Shown here: piece by piece, positions 21,589 to 32,900 of the stretch
Numbering within the stretch: position 1 is the first letter of the stretch
How the letters are laid out: every line of letters begins with the position of its first letter
Assembly (NCBI GenBank): GCA_951217055.1
Contig: OX578284.1
Location: 16,267,187-16,331,186 of the forward strand
Source: Gerris lacustris
Taxonomy: Eukaryota > Arthropoda > Insecta > Hemiptera > Gerridae
Length of the DNA: 64,000 nt
Direction of reading: 5' to 3'
Program-made: the position numbers and the translations under genes
The notes under the pieces: model-generated
Seen by the model: only the letters and a program-made list of their open reading frames with translations
Told to the model about the DNA's origin: nothing
Database searches by the model: none

Positions 21589-22180
21589 GAGGTGTCAATT
21601 TTGCGGGAAAGAGGTGAACAATATCATAAATATTATTAAGCATTAGGTATGTTTTGGATTATACTTCTAATTAGTTAAATGTATGCGACTGTAGTTTCTA
21701 AATAATAATGAAATCCGTGTTAGAATTATTACTATCAAATCACAAAATTCCTGCATCATCTATTTTCAAAATAGTAACTGAAGTGAGTACTATATGAACT
21801 GAATCTGTATCTAACAAGGAATTTGTACGAAGAGTAATTTAAAACTCTGGTCAGACTTGATTTACCAAAACAGATATGACCATAAAGTAAAACGTTGGGA
21901 AGATTTCTAAATGTAAATCTTTATTACTAGTGTACGCAAAGCGACTATATGACTATATTTCTTTTTTCTAGCGCTCTCAAAAAACTCTATTATGTATGAC
22001 AAGCCTTGACTCATTCAGATCATATAACAACAATGAGAGGAACAATGAGGTTTCATAACTGTGTTTTAGCGAATTCAAAATGAAAAATTGCTCATAGTAA
22101 TGTCGAAAAACAGCAATACCTCTTGTTTAATAACAACAGTAAATCTGCCATATCCTAGCCAACTCAAGTCATGTTCATTT
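21589..22180. other. No gene identified
   Basis: AT-rich, nothing recognised. Confidence 0.4.
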
Positions 22181-22184
22181 TTCT

Positions 22185-22440
22185 TCGGGGCTTACTGAAG
22201 GTAACGGAAGCTGTGTGATCGCTCTGGAGAACAACAATTTTTTATGTCTCTGATTTCAAAAACTCCAAGACAGAAATCCGTTTCAGACATCAGGGAAATT
22301 TGTGGTTCCTTGTCTGTCTGTCGGTCTGTCGCTCAATTTTTTGGGCTGGTAAGATATGTTGGTACATATCTTTAAAACCCACTTCGCTCCTTAACTTATG
22401 CTAAATTGATAATGTTATTCATGTATAAAATCAAAACAAT
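22185..22440 (-). repeat. R2 3'-part, reverse copy
   Basis: GGCTTACTGAAGGTAACGGA, AGACAGAAATCCGTTTCAGA, the (TGTC)n core and TCGCTCAATTTTTTGGG are the reverse of the R2 end. The copy is truncated before the R2 head. Confidence 0.75.
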
Positions 22441-22739
22441 TTTGACAAATTTAAAAAACAAAAGAAATAGTTAAATAAATTAGACATTATTGGGTTGTAA
22501 AAATGTCTACAGTGTATAGATGTGATAATATCCCTTAGCCTAATTAACTGATAAGACAAAGGGTTATTTTCATTTCTATATACATGAAATTGATGTTCCA
22601 AAAGTTATTTAAAAAAGGTAAAAAGGAACATTTAAAAAAAAAAAAATGGGTCTGTTAGAGTAGATTTGCCATAAAAGTGGTCGGAACTATTCTGTTTTAA
22701 ACATTAGCTATTTATTTACTATTTAAAATAAACTGATCT

Positions 22740-23602
22740 TTAAATTACTACTCTCCAGAGCTAATGCTCACTACATAACCATACTAAATCAAACAGAAGA
22801 AATTGAAAAAGAATTTGAAAACACTATAGAAAAATTAATAAACTATTACAAACGTAAAGATATTGAATCCATTTTGTTATCGAAATACAATGTCAGGTAA
22901 AAACATCAGTTCTCTTGGACTTGGTGAAGAATATCTCCAGTTCAAAGTACCTATTCATCAGCTCAGGCTTGTCAGTCAACTTAGAATAGCAAACGAGAAA
23001 GTATGTCAACTATACTATGACAAAAAATCGCAAAAACTTGATTCAGAAAAAAAAGGGTCCCTTGTGTAATATGGGTCACCAAGACAACTTAATTTACTTT
23101 TTGGAATGCCCCATTTATAAAGAAGCCAGGCAAAAATGGATCAACAGTCATATTCACACCAATCTTAACAAAGAAAATCAACTTCAAGACCTAATAATGA
23201 TTGAGGATATCAACAAATTTAAATCTTTATACTGGTTCATCGTCGCAGCGTTAAAAACACGCATCTTTATCATGGAACAATAATTAACTTATTATTTGTT
23301 TACAAATTTCAAATATTTTTATATATTTATTTTATTACTTTTTAGTTCTTTAAACAGGAAATTACTTTAAATATATATAATTCATTTTCATTATTAAATC
23401 GATAAAATTTAATTGTTAATTGTTTGTTGTTGTTTAATTTGTTGTCAGGACATGTTTTGTTTATAATTTAGTAATTTATAGTTTAATTGTCTTGCAAAGT
23501 TTTGGGTGAAATTTTAGAAGATGAAGATAAAGCTTGATCTCCATTGTACAAACATTTTTTGTTTACAAACAATTAACGTATATTATTATATTATATTATA
23601 TT
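22740..23602 (+). mobile_element. 5'-truncated non-LTR retrotransposon (LINE)
   Basis: Flanked by identical 14-bp direct repeats AAATAAACTGATCT (22726-22739 and 23603-23616), the target duplication left by target-primed reverse transcription. The body carries the C-terminal end of a reverse-transcriptase ORF, then an AT-rich 3' untranslated part, and ends in a short (TTATA)n tail instead of poly(A). Tails of this type are known in several LINE clades. The clade was not determined. Confidence 0.8.
22863..23283 (+). pseudogene. LINE ORF2 C-terminal fragment, frameshifted
   Basis: Two overlapping frames (22863-23069 and 23017-23283). The second carries C-x2-G-H-x2-N-L-x-Y-F-L-x-C-P-x-Y, the cysteine/histidine-type motif found near the C-terminus of many insect LINE ORF2 proteins, after the reverse transcriptase domain. 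The first frame (PIHQLRLVSQLRIANEK) is the segment just upstream. They are joined across an A run in 23040-23056, where a frameshift has occurred. All catalytic RT residues lie upstream and are absent, so the copy is dead. Confidence 0.75.
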
Positions 23603-23616
23603 AAATAAACTGATCT

Positions 23617-24490
23617 CTTTTGCTCCTGGCATTTTTACTTATCATAAGTAAGCTCTATAAAAACTTAAAATAAACTAAAAACTATATTACTAGCGAACGA
23701 GCGTAGTCATTCTATTCAGAGACTTAATTCAGATTTTAATAGTTTGTGTTTGTTTGAGCGTGTTTGCCTCACGATAACTGGCGTAAAAATTGAGGGAGTT
23801 AAACTAAATTTGGCACACAAGTGTATCTCAGCATTTGTGACAACTGCATAGTTTTTACAACTTTCTCACTAAATATTTTCAAGATGGCGGCCAATAAAGA
23901 GGACGGCTAGAAAAAGTTTTGTTATCATGAAATGTTCATCGTTTAAAGGCCAAAAAATGTAGGAAAAGAATGTTTAACTACTGTCACAAAAATTCCATTT
24001 TTTGGAAGAATTCTGAAAACAAACATGGCCGACATGCATGTATGACAGGTTACATGTATAAATAATATATGCATGAATGTATAAATAATATGTTACATGT
24101 ATGAATAAATGTGAATTTTTCCTCAAAGATATTTACTTGGTAGCCACATTAAAAACAATATGGCCGGTATAAGAGCAAAATGCAAATTATTCTACTGCGA
24201 GTTCTTTATGGGCCGCATCACTAGTTTTAATAACCAGATAGTAAACATTTACACTTATACTGATATAGATAAACTGATATTTTCAATTTAAACTTATAAT
24301 GAATAATTACTGAATATTCAACTACTGTGAAACTCTTCACTCTTTGAATTGAATTATTTTCATTTATGAATTATGAATGTATTTATGAATGCAATTCATG
24401 AAGGAAAATGCTCTTATTTTACATAAACCAAACTTCTAACGTGATTATATATATAGTTTTATATTCGCAATTAAAAAATGAATTATATTA
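23617..24490. other. No gene identified
   Basis: AT-rich, with a CAAGATGGCGGCCAATAAAG word near 23880 that recalls R4, and short TATGAATG repeats near 24045-24110. Nothing else recognised. Confidence 0.4.
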
Positions 24491-24492
24491 AA

Positions 24493-24975
24493 TCTTGTAT
24501 AATCTACCCATTACGTTCCTTAAGCTGGAGTCAATTTCTTCTCACAATTTCATTTTATCACTCTAGATTGAATTAAGATGGCAAGAACAAAATAACAGCT
24601 TTACTACATTACGTCATTATTCTGAAAATTATTAATTTAGTGGGAGGCCCTGAGGGCTACACTCAAATAGCCCTGAGGGTATCCAGAGACAAAATCAGAG
24701 ATAGAGTATCGAATAAGTAGTGAAGAAAAATAGATAATGAATCGATTAAAATCCTCCCAACTTGGAGAGTTGAGTTAAGATACACAATCTTTGATCTCAT
24801 AATCTCTTGTATAATCCACCCATTACGTTCCTTTGGCTGGAGTCAATGTCTACTCACTATTTCATTATACCTCTCTAGATAGAATTGGGTGTGCAAGAAC
24901 AGAATAACAGCTTTATTACAATACTCATTATTTTAAATTATTAATTTACTGGGAGCCCCTCAGATAGCTACGATG
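24493..24975 (+). repeat. Diverged ~309-bp tandem duplication
   Basis: CTTGTATAATCTACCCATTA at about 24494 and CTTGTATAATCCACCCATTA at about 24804 each start about 170 bp of matching sequence (CATTACGTTCCTT, GGCTGGAGTCAAT, ATAACAGCTTTA, CTGGGAG). The segments between them are unrelated. Confidence 0.75.
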
Positions 24976-25343
24976 GTATCCATAAACAAATTGAGAGAGT
25001 TGAATAAGTACTTAGACAGTTTTAGACGATTTACTTGGTTGTCAGTCATGTTGTCAATATGCCATGTTGAAGTCAATGTTTATAGTCGGTGGATAGATTG
25101 GTGTTGAAATTTTATGTTGGTCCAAAGGCTGGAGTAAAGGCAAGAACAAGATTCCATGTAGGATGTGCCTCTTCTTCACATAATTTATGATATTATCGAG
25201 GTATAACAATTCTTCCCCCATTTTAAACACAAAAACCTCCTACAACAATCGTGAACGAACTCTAGATTCGGTATACAACTTTGTAAAAAGTAATGTCTGG
25301 GTTAACTGTTCTTAACTTAAATGCCATCTTGGTGGAAAACTAA

Positions 25344-25838
25344 TAGTCCAGGAAATAGGGTGCAAAAAAGTGTCTGACTAACATCAAGCTAGAATTCTGT
25401 GTATAAGTAAATCATTTAGTGCCTTTTTAAAATATGTGGTCGGCTATTTTTATAATCCTGAGTACGAAATTAGTTAGAAGACCGAAAATCAATTTGATGT
25501 TAAGTCTGTCCCTTAATAGGTAAGTTATTCAAATATTACTCCAAATCAAAGTGGTCGTCTATCAAGTGACAAACTAACATCAACTTGATTTTTGGTCTTC
25601 TAACTAATTCGTACTCAGGATCATGAAAATCATATTGTCCACCATAAAAGGCGGGACATGGCCGCTCTCCACCGTTTTTTTTTTAAATGCCTAATGCCAA
25701 GCTCTGTCCTGCAGACGAACTTAGCCGACCGCCGACCACATATTCTTAAAAGGCACGAAAGATTTACTTATTTACTTACTCACAAAATCCTAGCTTGATG
25801 TTAGTCAGACACTTGTTTGAACTCTATCTCCTGGACTA
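25344..25838. mobile_element. FB foldback element, complete copy (495 bp)
   Basis: Starts TAGTCCAGGAAATAG and ends CTATCTCCTGGACTA, flanked by TAA on both sides. Arms of about 240 bp pair over nearly their whole length (GTGTCTGACTAACATCAAGC against its complement, and GAAGACCGAAAATCAA against TTGATTTTTGGTCTTC). No coding sequence. A second, partial copy of the right part lies at 33518-33880 because of the segmental duplication described below. Confidence 0.85.
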
Positions 25839-26876
25839 TAAGTTGATCATCTAAAGGCCGCTTAAGAAGAATAGAATAGTGCATCATCTATCAAGGCAAA
25901 ACAGAAATCAATTGAAGCAAGACTGGAGGGAAGAAGACCTCACGGATAAAGGAAGAAACTTTAAAAGATAAATTTTAAGTATTTAAAAATGTTGGTGATA
26001 TCATAAAAGGATATTTGCCGTGGATAAAAACCTAAATCGTTTTAATCTTCCATAAAAATTATAAACTTTAATAGTCAATTACCAAGAATTATTTGTTAAA
26101 AAAAAGTAATTGCACGTAATTAGAGACTAATTTTCATCACAACCAACTAAACAGACCACTCCTCTTTCTTTAACATTAAAAAAAACTTTTTCATAATATT
26201 TTTTAAGGGAAGCTTTGAATTAATTGAAAAAGGAATGGGAAATTCTTCTCTTTCCCACAGCTTTAATAACAGGGCCAATATAAAATCACCGAGGTGGATA
26301 ATTCACCCCTTTTTTTAAGTCAAGTAAATAAATAAACTATTCTCAAGGGAGAGAAAATAATAACCTTACAAAGAAAAAGGGTTTTTGTTAAATTTATATT
26401 TCAGATCTCTTTATTTGACCTGGAAAATGTAAATACATATTAAAATGCACCCACAGTTGCTGGAAACGATTAAAAGAGTACAAGTATCTGTTTATTTTGT
26501 TATTTTAAAGTGGTTATAACACAAAATGTTCATTTTATTTTAATTTGCATAAATGAAATTAAAGAATGTAGCGAGAGAGGAAAATATAAATGGCATTCAA
26601 AAAGAAATTAAATTTTGAAATTTAGCTTCCATTAACAAGATTAACAATTTTAGTGAAAGGGATTTTTAATCGGCCATGTTGATTCAAGATGGTGGCCATA
26701 TATGTATTTCAAACCACGTCCCCTAACTATAATAATTATAACCATTTCTTTGAAAAGCTAAAATAAAAGCATTGTATTGATAATTTATAAAATAATAAAT
26801 AATAAATGTCTACCAAGACGGGATTATCTGTAATTGGATCCATTAGAGGAGAAATCGGGGTGAAATAAATAAATAA

Positions 26877-26878
<2 letters not shown>

Positions 26879-26956
<78 letters not shown>
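26879..26956. repeat. (AT)n microsatellite, gypsy target site
   Basis: About 78 bp of pure AT/TA that directly abuts the TGTAAC start of the 5' LTR. It is the left half of the insertion target. Confidence 0.95.
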
Positions 26957-26959
<3 letters not shown>

Positions 26960-28516
26960 AACGAGGCAACTTTAAAGAACATCACTAACCTGGGATATGG
27001 ATATCCATTATACCATTCTGCGGCAACTATGGGCAACACCAAACTATTATTCTGCGACACTTGGTTATTTTTATTAAGTGGAACTATGAATGAGAGGTGA
27101 ACGATAGGCGACACAACACATCGGGATCTAGGGTCTGACTGCCGGTACTGCGCCCACATGTAAACAAACCCAACTCCTTATCTGCTTATTAAACTCCGAT
27201 CTCTTCAACAATAAAACCTTTGCTTTTAATTTAACTTGGAATAAAATAGATTATGGTTATTAAACGATTTAGATGAACATTGTTTACGAGGCAACGACCT
27301 ATCAACAGGGTACCATGTTGATGTTCGTGTTTCTTCCCGTCGGCCAACGGTAAGATGACAGCTTCAAAACAGCTGATCTTCTGAATCGTCTTCATTCTCC
27401 GTCTTCGCAGGCCCGGTTTGTCGAGAGTCACAGCCTTCTGAGGGGATTTCCGAGGATAATCACCCCGTTCCAGAGACTCCTCAATAAACCTTTTTTTTTA
27501 TATAATTAATGTATTTAATTAGTAAACCTTTAAATAAATGTATTATTATTACTAGGGAATGTTAATTACTATTTTAATATATTTAGTTGGTGTTTATTTA
27601 GGGAACATTTGTTTATTTAGGGAAATTTAGTAATATAATTAATTTTATGTGGTTTTCAAGCCTGAAGTGGCTAGATATGGGGGTATGAGCTTGGAAAATG
27701 GCTGTAGCATGAAGCATGTTTTTCTTTAATTTTTTTGTTTTCTGTTGATTTTGTAGTAAAAGGAAAAGTTTAGAGTATGTAGTGAATTGGGTAGAACCCC
27801 GAAGTGGAAATAACAGTATTAAGATTTATGTTATATGTAAGTTACCTTTCCCTTATTCTTTCATCATTACTAGCCACCAAACCACTCGTGTACCTCTATT
27901 CGTTTTGTGATATGTTAATTCTCATAGATATTTATTATATTATTATTAGATTATAGTTTAGATTTCTGGTATTATTTTATTATGTATGTAATTTGCTTAT
28001 AATTAGGAAAGAATTTGTTGAGACCACGGATTTTGATTATTAAATGGATTCTGATATTTGTTCGTCCAAATAATATTATATGTCTCTGTAGATTGGTGAA
28101 TTGATGAATTTACGACTGATTAATTTAGATTTTGAGTTAAGATTATTTGGGTCAGTTACTCAACTATTGTTATTATTATTAGGTGATCACCGTTTGTTAT
28201 TACTTTGATTGAATATTTGTTTAAGTTATTGTTTAGGTAATTATTAAAATGGAATGTTGCAATAAAATTTAAATTTCGTTATGATAATTAGTTTAGTACC
28301 TATCAGTTATTTATCCTTAATTTATCTAAATGTTAGCTATGGTTTGTTCAAGTAATTTTTTTTGTTTATGGTTTGATTGAAGCATTATGAACCCCTCCCA
28401 ACTCCGATCGAGGTAGCCGAGGTTTAGAAAATCTATGTGACCGAGAATATTTGTCTTGAGTACGAGTACGGGACAAATACCTTATTAATTAATAATTAAT
28501 TAAAAGTAGGATCACA
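26957..28516 (+). repeat. 5' LTR of young Ty3/gypsy element
   Basis: 1560 bp, TGTAACGAGG...GGATCACA, with short TGT/ACA inverted ends. It is the same length as the LTR at 34999-36558 and apparently identical at every stretch I compared. It would carry promoter and polyadenylation signals, but I could not place a clear TATA box. An AATAAA lies near 27483. Confidence 0.9.
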
Positions 28517-28520
28517 TATA

Positions 28521-28539
28521 TGGCGCCCAAGTGTCTGGC
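28521..28539 (+). other. Primer-binding site
   Basis: TGGCGCCCAAGTGTCTGGC starts four bases after the LTR. The first ten bases equal the tRNA-Lys-type primer site known from Drosophila gypsy. Beyond these the identity of the tRNA is uncertain. Confidence 0.7.
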
Positions 28540-28642
28540 TTTTGTTTTGACGTTTAATTAGGAATTTAGTATTTTTTCTTGTTGAAATTTGTTAGTTTTT
28601 TTGCCTGTTTGTTTTGATTTTTGTTTTTCGGTTATTTTCTTG

Positions 28643-29887
28643 ATGAGCGATAGTGACGAGTCGGAAACTGTACGTAGTAATTTTAGTTTTATTAACAGTC
28701 TCAATCGTCAGGAATTGAAAGTATTATTAGTCACAGCTGGGTTATCGGTTCATGGTGACTGGAGGACGTTAAGACAACGATTGAGATTTGCTCTTAAAAA
28801 CTCTTCTATCCGATTTAAGCAATTAGAAAAAGACATGGCGTCGGAAGAAGACACAGGTAACGAAAATTTATGTAATGTAGACAATGAAACTAAAACTACG
28901 GGTAGAGAAGGTTTTAGTGGGAATTTAGACAATGAACAATGCAATAGGGGATTATCTACAGAGGAAAGAAGACGTGGAAACCCTTCGGCAGCGGATGCGA
29001 TTAGGAAATGGGGAATAAAATTTTCAAATCAAGGGGACCTTACTCTTAGCGAGTTTTTAACTCGAGTTGCGGAATTAAGGGACTCTTATGAGTTGTCTGA
29101 AGAAGAGGTGTTAGCTGGGCTGCCTCAACTTTTAAAAGGTGCGCCTTTAAATTGGTATAGGCTAAATAAGGAATGGATTTCCTCTTGGGATACCTTCGTT
29201 GAAGCCCTGAAATTTCAATTTTTAGACCCTGATTTTCAGGAGCGTCTGAAGGAGGAAATCAGGAATAGGACCCAGGGGAAAGATGAACCTGCGGCTGATT
29301 ATATCCTAGCCTTGCGCTTACTTATGAGTAAGTTAGATGAGCCTATGTCACCCCAAACTCAAATAGAGCGGGTTTATAGGAATTTACACCCCACCTATAA
29401 AACCTATGTCAGAAAGTCCGACTGTGCTACTCTTAGGGACATGTTGAGTCGGTGTAGAGAGTTTGAATCTATCGCTAGGCAAACCCAGGAGTATAAACCT
29501 CCCCCTAGTGCTAGTTTAGCCTTAGTACCTGAGGCTGCCTTTAAACCAAAGACTTCGGGTAAGAATTATAGAGGCCTTACCTCACCTGGAGGTCAAGTTA
29601 ATAGTGTCATAGGACTTGAGCAATCCCGTAGTAAGGCAGGTCCTACATCCTTTCAGGTATCTGGGTCTTCGAGGAAAGATAGTGAGCCGAAGGCTGGACC
29701 TTCAACTTCAGCTAGAACCGCCGAGATTCAAGGGGACACGTCTGGTTTCGAGCGCAAATGTTGGAATTGCGGCCTTTTGGGACACCCTTTCCGTATGTGC
29801 CGCCAGAAAAAGAAGTTGTTTTGTTATCGCTGCGGAAAAGATGGTGTTTACACCAGAAACTGCCCTGAGTGCTCGGGAAACCAGTAG
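28643..29887 (+). CDS. gag: Ty3/gypsy Gag polyprotein
   Basis: 414 residues from the ATG that begins M-S-D-S-D-E. An upstream in-frame ATG at 28589 would add 18 hydrophobic residues and is less likely. Residues 19-52 resemble a SAP-type helix-turn-helix (LNRQELKVLLVTAGL), seen in Gag of several insect elements. The middle (about 135-290) is a retrotransposon capsid domain with LNWYRLNKEW and the FLDPDFQERL-type helices. Residues 373-386 form a CX2CX4HX4C zinc knuckle. The second knuckle (394-407) has valine at 402 in place of the histidine, which I believe recurs in this Gag group, so it may not be damage. Gag would assemble the particle and bind the element RNA. A slippery heptamer lies seven bases before the stop. 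Confidence 0.9.
   Translation: MSDSDESETVRSNFSFINSLNRQELKVLLVTAGLSVHGDWRTLRQRLRFALKNSSIRFKQLEKDMASEEDTGNENLCNVDNETKTTGREGFSGNLDNEQCNRGLSTEERRRGNPSAADAIRKWGIKFSNQGDLTLSEFLTRVAELRDSYELSEEEVLAGLPQLLKGAPLNWYRLNKEWISSWDTFVEALKFQFLDPDFQERLKEEIRNRTQGKDEPAADYILALRLLMSKLDEPMSPQTQIERVYRNLHPTYKTYVRKSDCATLRDMLSRCREFESIARQTQEYKPPPSASLALVPEAAFKPKTSGKNYRGLTSPGGQVNSVIGLEQSRSKAGPTSFQVSGSSRKDSEPKAGPSTSARTAEIQGDTSGFERKCWNCGLLGHPFRMCRQKKKLFCYRCGKDGVYTRNCPECSGNQ
29875..29881 (+). promoter_or_regulatory. Candidate -1 frameshift site GGGAAAC
   Basis: G GGA AAC is in the X-XXY-YYZ phase relative to gag and sits just before the gag TAG. A -1 shift enters a frame open from 29869 to a TAA at 29950, which overlaps the start of the pol frame (open from 29930). 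In this copy the -1 frame and pol frame still differ by one base, so a single-base insertion or deletion between 29930 and 29952 probably breaks an ancestral gag-pol fusion. Confidence 0.6.
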
Positions 29888-29929
29888 TGGGTACTCTAAA
29901 AGAGGCTAAAGAGTATCCTAAGTCTATGA

Positions 29930-32900
29930 GCCTCATTAATAAACCCCTCTAAAAGTATTGTGTCGGGAGTAAGCCGTCAAGAAAAGGAAATATTAGATAT
30001 TCTATCCAATGTCTCGGTAGGTGATAAGCGCTTGTTTATTGCCATTCAAATTGGGGACGTTTCAGTTAAAGCGTTGGTCGATACTGGAGCGGGAAAAACG
30101 TACTTAGGTGGTTCACTTGTCTCTAACATTCCTTCAAGTTCAGATGTCGAACAGGTATCCGCTACTTTAGCTGACGGGTCGTCGGTTGATGTACTAGCTA
30201 TGCCTTCCGTAGAGTTTAATTTGAATGGACGGATCAAGACCTTAAGCCCGTATTCGTTTCCAGGTCTATCAGTGGATTGTTTATTAGGATTAGACTTCAT
30301 AAAAACATTTAGTATGGTGATCAACGTAGCCCGAGGCTGTTGGTTTTTTGAAGACGACCCCAATCGGACTTTTCCATTTCTTGTGAGTAAAGAGTCTATT
30401 AATCAGATAAGAAGTGATAACGAGGATAGTGTTTGCGGTATATCTGCGTTGTCTCCAGAGGAGGATGCCCGACTTAAGTTCTTTCTTGAGAAAGAGTTGA
30501 AAACGTTTACGAGTGTAAAGGGAGTTGCTGTGGGCACTAAGCATTATATTGATGTTGAGGGTCATGCTCCGATCCGTCAACGGAACTATCCGGTTTCACC
30601 CAAAGTCCAGGAAGCGATAAATGCTGAAGTTGACCGAATGTTAAAAGAAGGAATTATTAAACCGGCGAGAAGTCCGTGGAATAATCCGATTGTGATGGTG
30701 AAGAAGCCGGATGGAAGATATCGGTTTTGTATCGACTTTCGAAAGGTTAATGCTGTGACGAAGAAAGATTTCTACCCTTTACCCATTATGACATCAATTC
30801 TTGATAAGTTGCGAGGTGCGAGATACTTAACCACTATTGATTTGCGTAATGCGTACCATCAAATAGAGTTAGATGAGGGTAGCCAATTAGTGACAGCGTT
30901 TTCTGTACCAGGTCGAGGCACGTTTGCTTTTGTCAGAATGCCGTATGGACTGTGTGGAGCAAGCAACACGTTTCAAGCTTTCTTAGACTCAATTATAGGA
31001 CCTGAACTTGAACCGTATTGCTGGGTCTATTTAGATGATATAATAATTGCAACCGACACTTTTGATAAACATCTAGAATACCTTGCCCTAGTCTTCAAGC
31101 GATTGAGAGAAGTAGGCCTTGCTTTGAATACTGATAAGTGTTGTTTTTGTTGTAAAGAGCTAAAGTATTTAGGTTTTGTGGTCAATGAAGATGGTCTTAA
31201 GGTTGATCCAGACAAAATAGCTCCACTCGTAGAATATCCTACGCCAAAGTCTGTTAAGGAAGTTCGTCGTTTGTTAGGTGTTGCTTCTTGGTACAGACGG
31301 TTTATTCCAGATTTCAGCACTACAGTTGAACCATTGACCCGACTTCTAAAAAAGAGGATTCATTGGACGTGGGCCGAGGAACAGCAAATAGCATTTCAAA
31401 AGGTTAAGGATTTAGTTTCGAGTGCTCCAGTTCTGTCTTTACCTGATTTTAAGATTCCTTTTGTTTTGCAAACCGATGCTAGTGACGTTGGTCTTGGCGC
31501 AGTGCTGTCACAGGTTGTAGATGGCCAGGAAAGAGTTGTAGCTTTCGCGAGTCGTAGTCTTTCTGATGTTGAGCGGCGCTATTCCACTACCGATAAAGAA
31601 TGTTTAGCAGTTTTGTGGTCTATAAAGAAATTTAGAGCATATCTTGAAGGTTATTCATTTACGGTGATTACAGATCATCAAAGTCTTAAGTGGTTACGGA
31701 ATATGACTAATCCTACGGGTCGATTAGCTCGTTGGTCTTTAGAACTTCAGGATATGGATTTTAAAGTCGAATATCGGAAAGGAAGTCTTAACGCTGTACC
31801 TGATGCGCTTTCACGGATTCCGGAAGGTCAGGAGATATGTATGCTTCGGTTGGAAGATACGAATGACGTGTGGTACAAGAGGAAGGTTGCTAAAGTTTTG
31901 GAACGTCCAGAGGTGTTTCCTGATTGGGCAGTACACGACGGTCGATTATACTACCACAGAGAAACTCCTGTTGAAGCTCAACTAGAAGGACATGTGAATG
32001 ATTGGAAGTTGGTAGTCCCAGAAAATATAAGACGAGAGGTGTTCAAGGAAAATCATGAAAGACCTGAAGGAGGTCATCAAGGCGTTCAAAAGACTTTTGA
32101 TCGCATTGCTAATAATTATTACTGGCCAGGAATGTGGCGAGAGATTAAAGCATTTTGTAGGAGATGTTCAGTATGCCAAAAACATAAGGTTGATCCCGGA
32201 CGTATAGCAGGGCTGTTCGGTGCCCGTTCATATGAAGAACCGTGGCTCACGGTGGCTGCAGATTTTATGGGTCCGTTCCCAACTTCCTCGAGAGGTAATG
32301 GTTACCTGTTGGTGTTTCTCGATTTATTTTCTAAATGGGTTGAGATGGTCCCCGTTCGCAAAGCCAATGCAGAAACAGTCAAACGCGAGCTTGAAAATTT
32401 GATAGTTTATCGTTGGGGTACTCCTCGCTACTTTCTGACTGATAATGGAACCGAATTCGCCAACAAGGTTATTGCAGCAGCTGCAGAAGGATTTGGAATC
32501 GAGTTGGTGAAGACTCCACCTTATCATCCTCAAGCAAATCCTGTTGAGAGGGTTAATCGCACGATCAAGACGATGATCTCTTCATTTGTTGACGGTAACC
32601 ATAAGAGTTGGGATCTGTATATTCCTCAGTTTCGTTTTGCTATAAACTCAGCTGTCCACTGTTCTACAGGATTTTCTCCGGCTATCATTCTCTTTGGGAG
32701 AGAATTAAATATGCCAAAAACCTTAAGAAGTGAGGCTGAGAGGGAAGTTTTAGTAGGAGCTAGTAACCCAGAAGCATGGATAGAGAAGAACAGCCGACTT
32801 AAAGAAATTAAAGAATTAGTAGCCCAAAATCTTGGTATAGCCGCTAAGAAGCAGGCAAAGTATTATGATGCCCGTAGACGACACGAAGAGTTTAAGATAG

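Larger units (their letters stand above)
25472..28516 (+). repeat. Segmental duplication, copy 1 (5' flank plus 5' LTR)
   Basis: Nearly identical to 33518-36558. I see one substitution (A/G near 25933 against 33979) and a 4-bp length difference in the (AT)n tract. It contains most of an FB element, about 1.1 kb of otherwise unannotated AT-rich sequence, the (AT)n tract and the 1560-bp LTR. Its left border falls inside an FB palindrome arm. Confidence 0.95.

Noticed and set aside
26736..27159. Minus-strand frames with long Ile-Tyr runs
   Set aside because: The runs are translations of the (AT)n microsatellite; the same applies to 34782-35201 and 36531-36716.
25472..28516. A 3.0-kb LTR covering the whole duplicated block
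   Set aside because: The block does not start with TG, its ends have no shared flank, and the TGT...ACA unit of 1560 bp inside it has AT tracts on both sides as expected for the true LTR.
29960..29962. GTG as the start codon of an independent pol gene
   Set aside because: Animal elements of this type do not start pol at GTG. The frame is open further upstream, and a frameshift site lies in gag.
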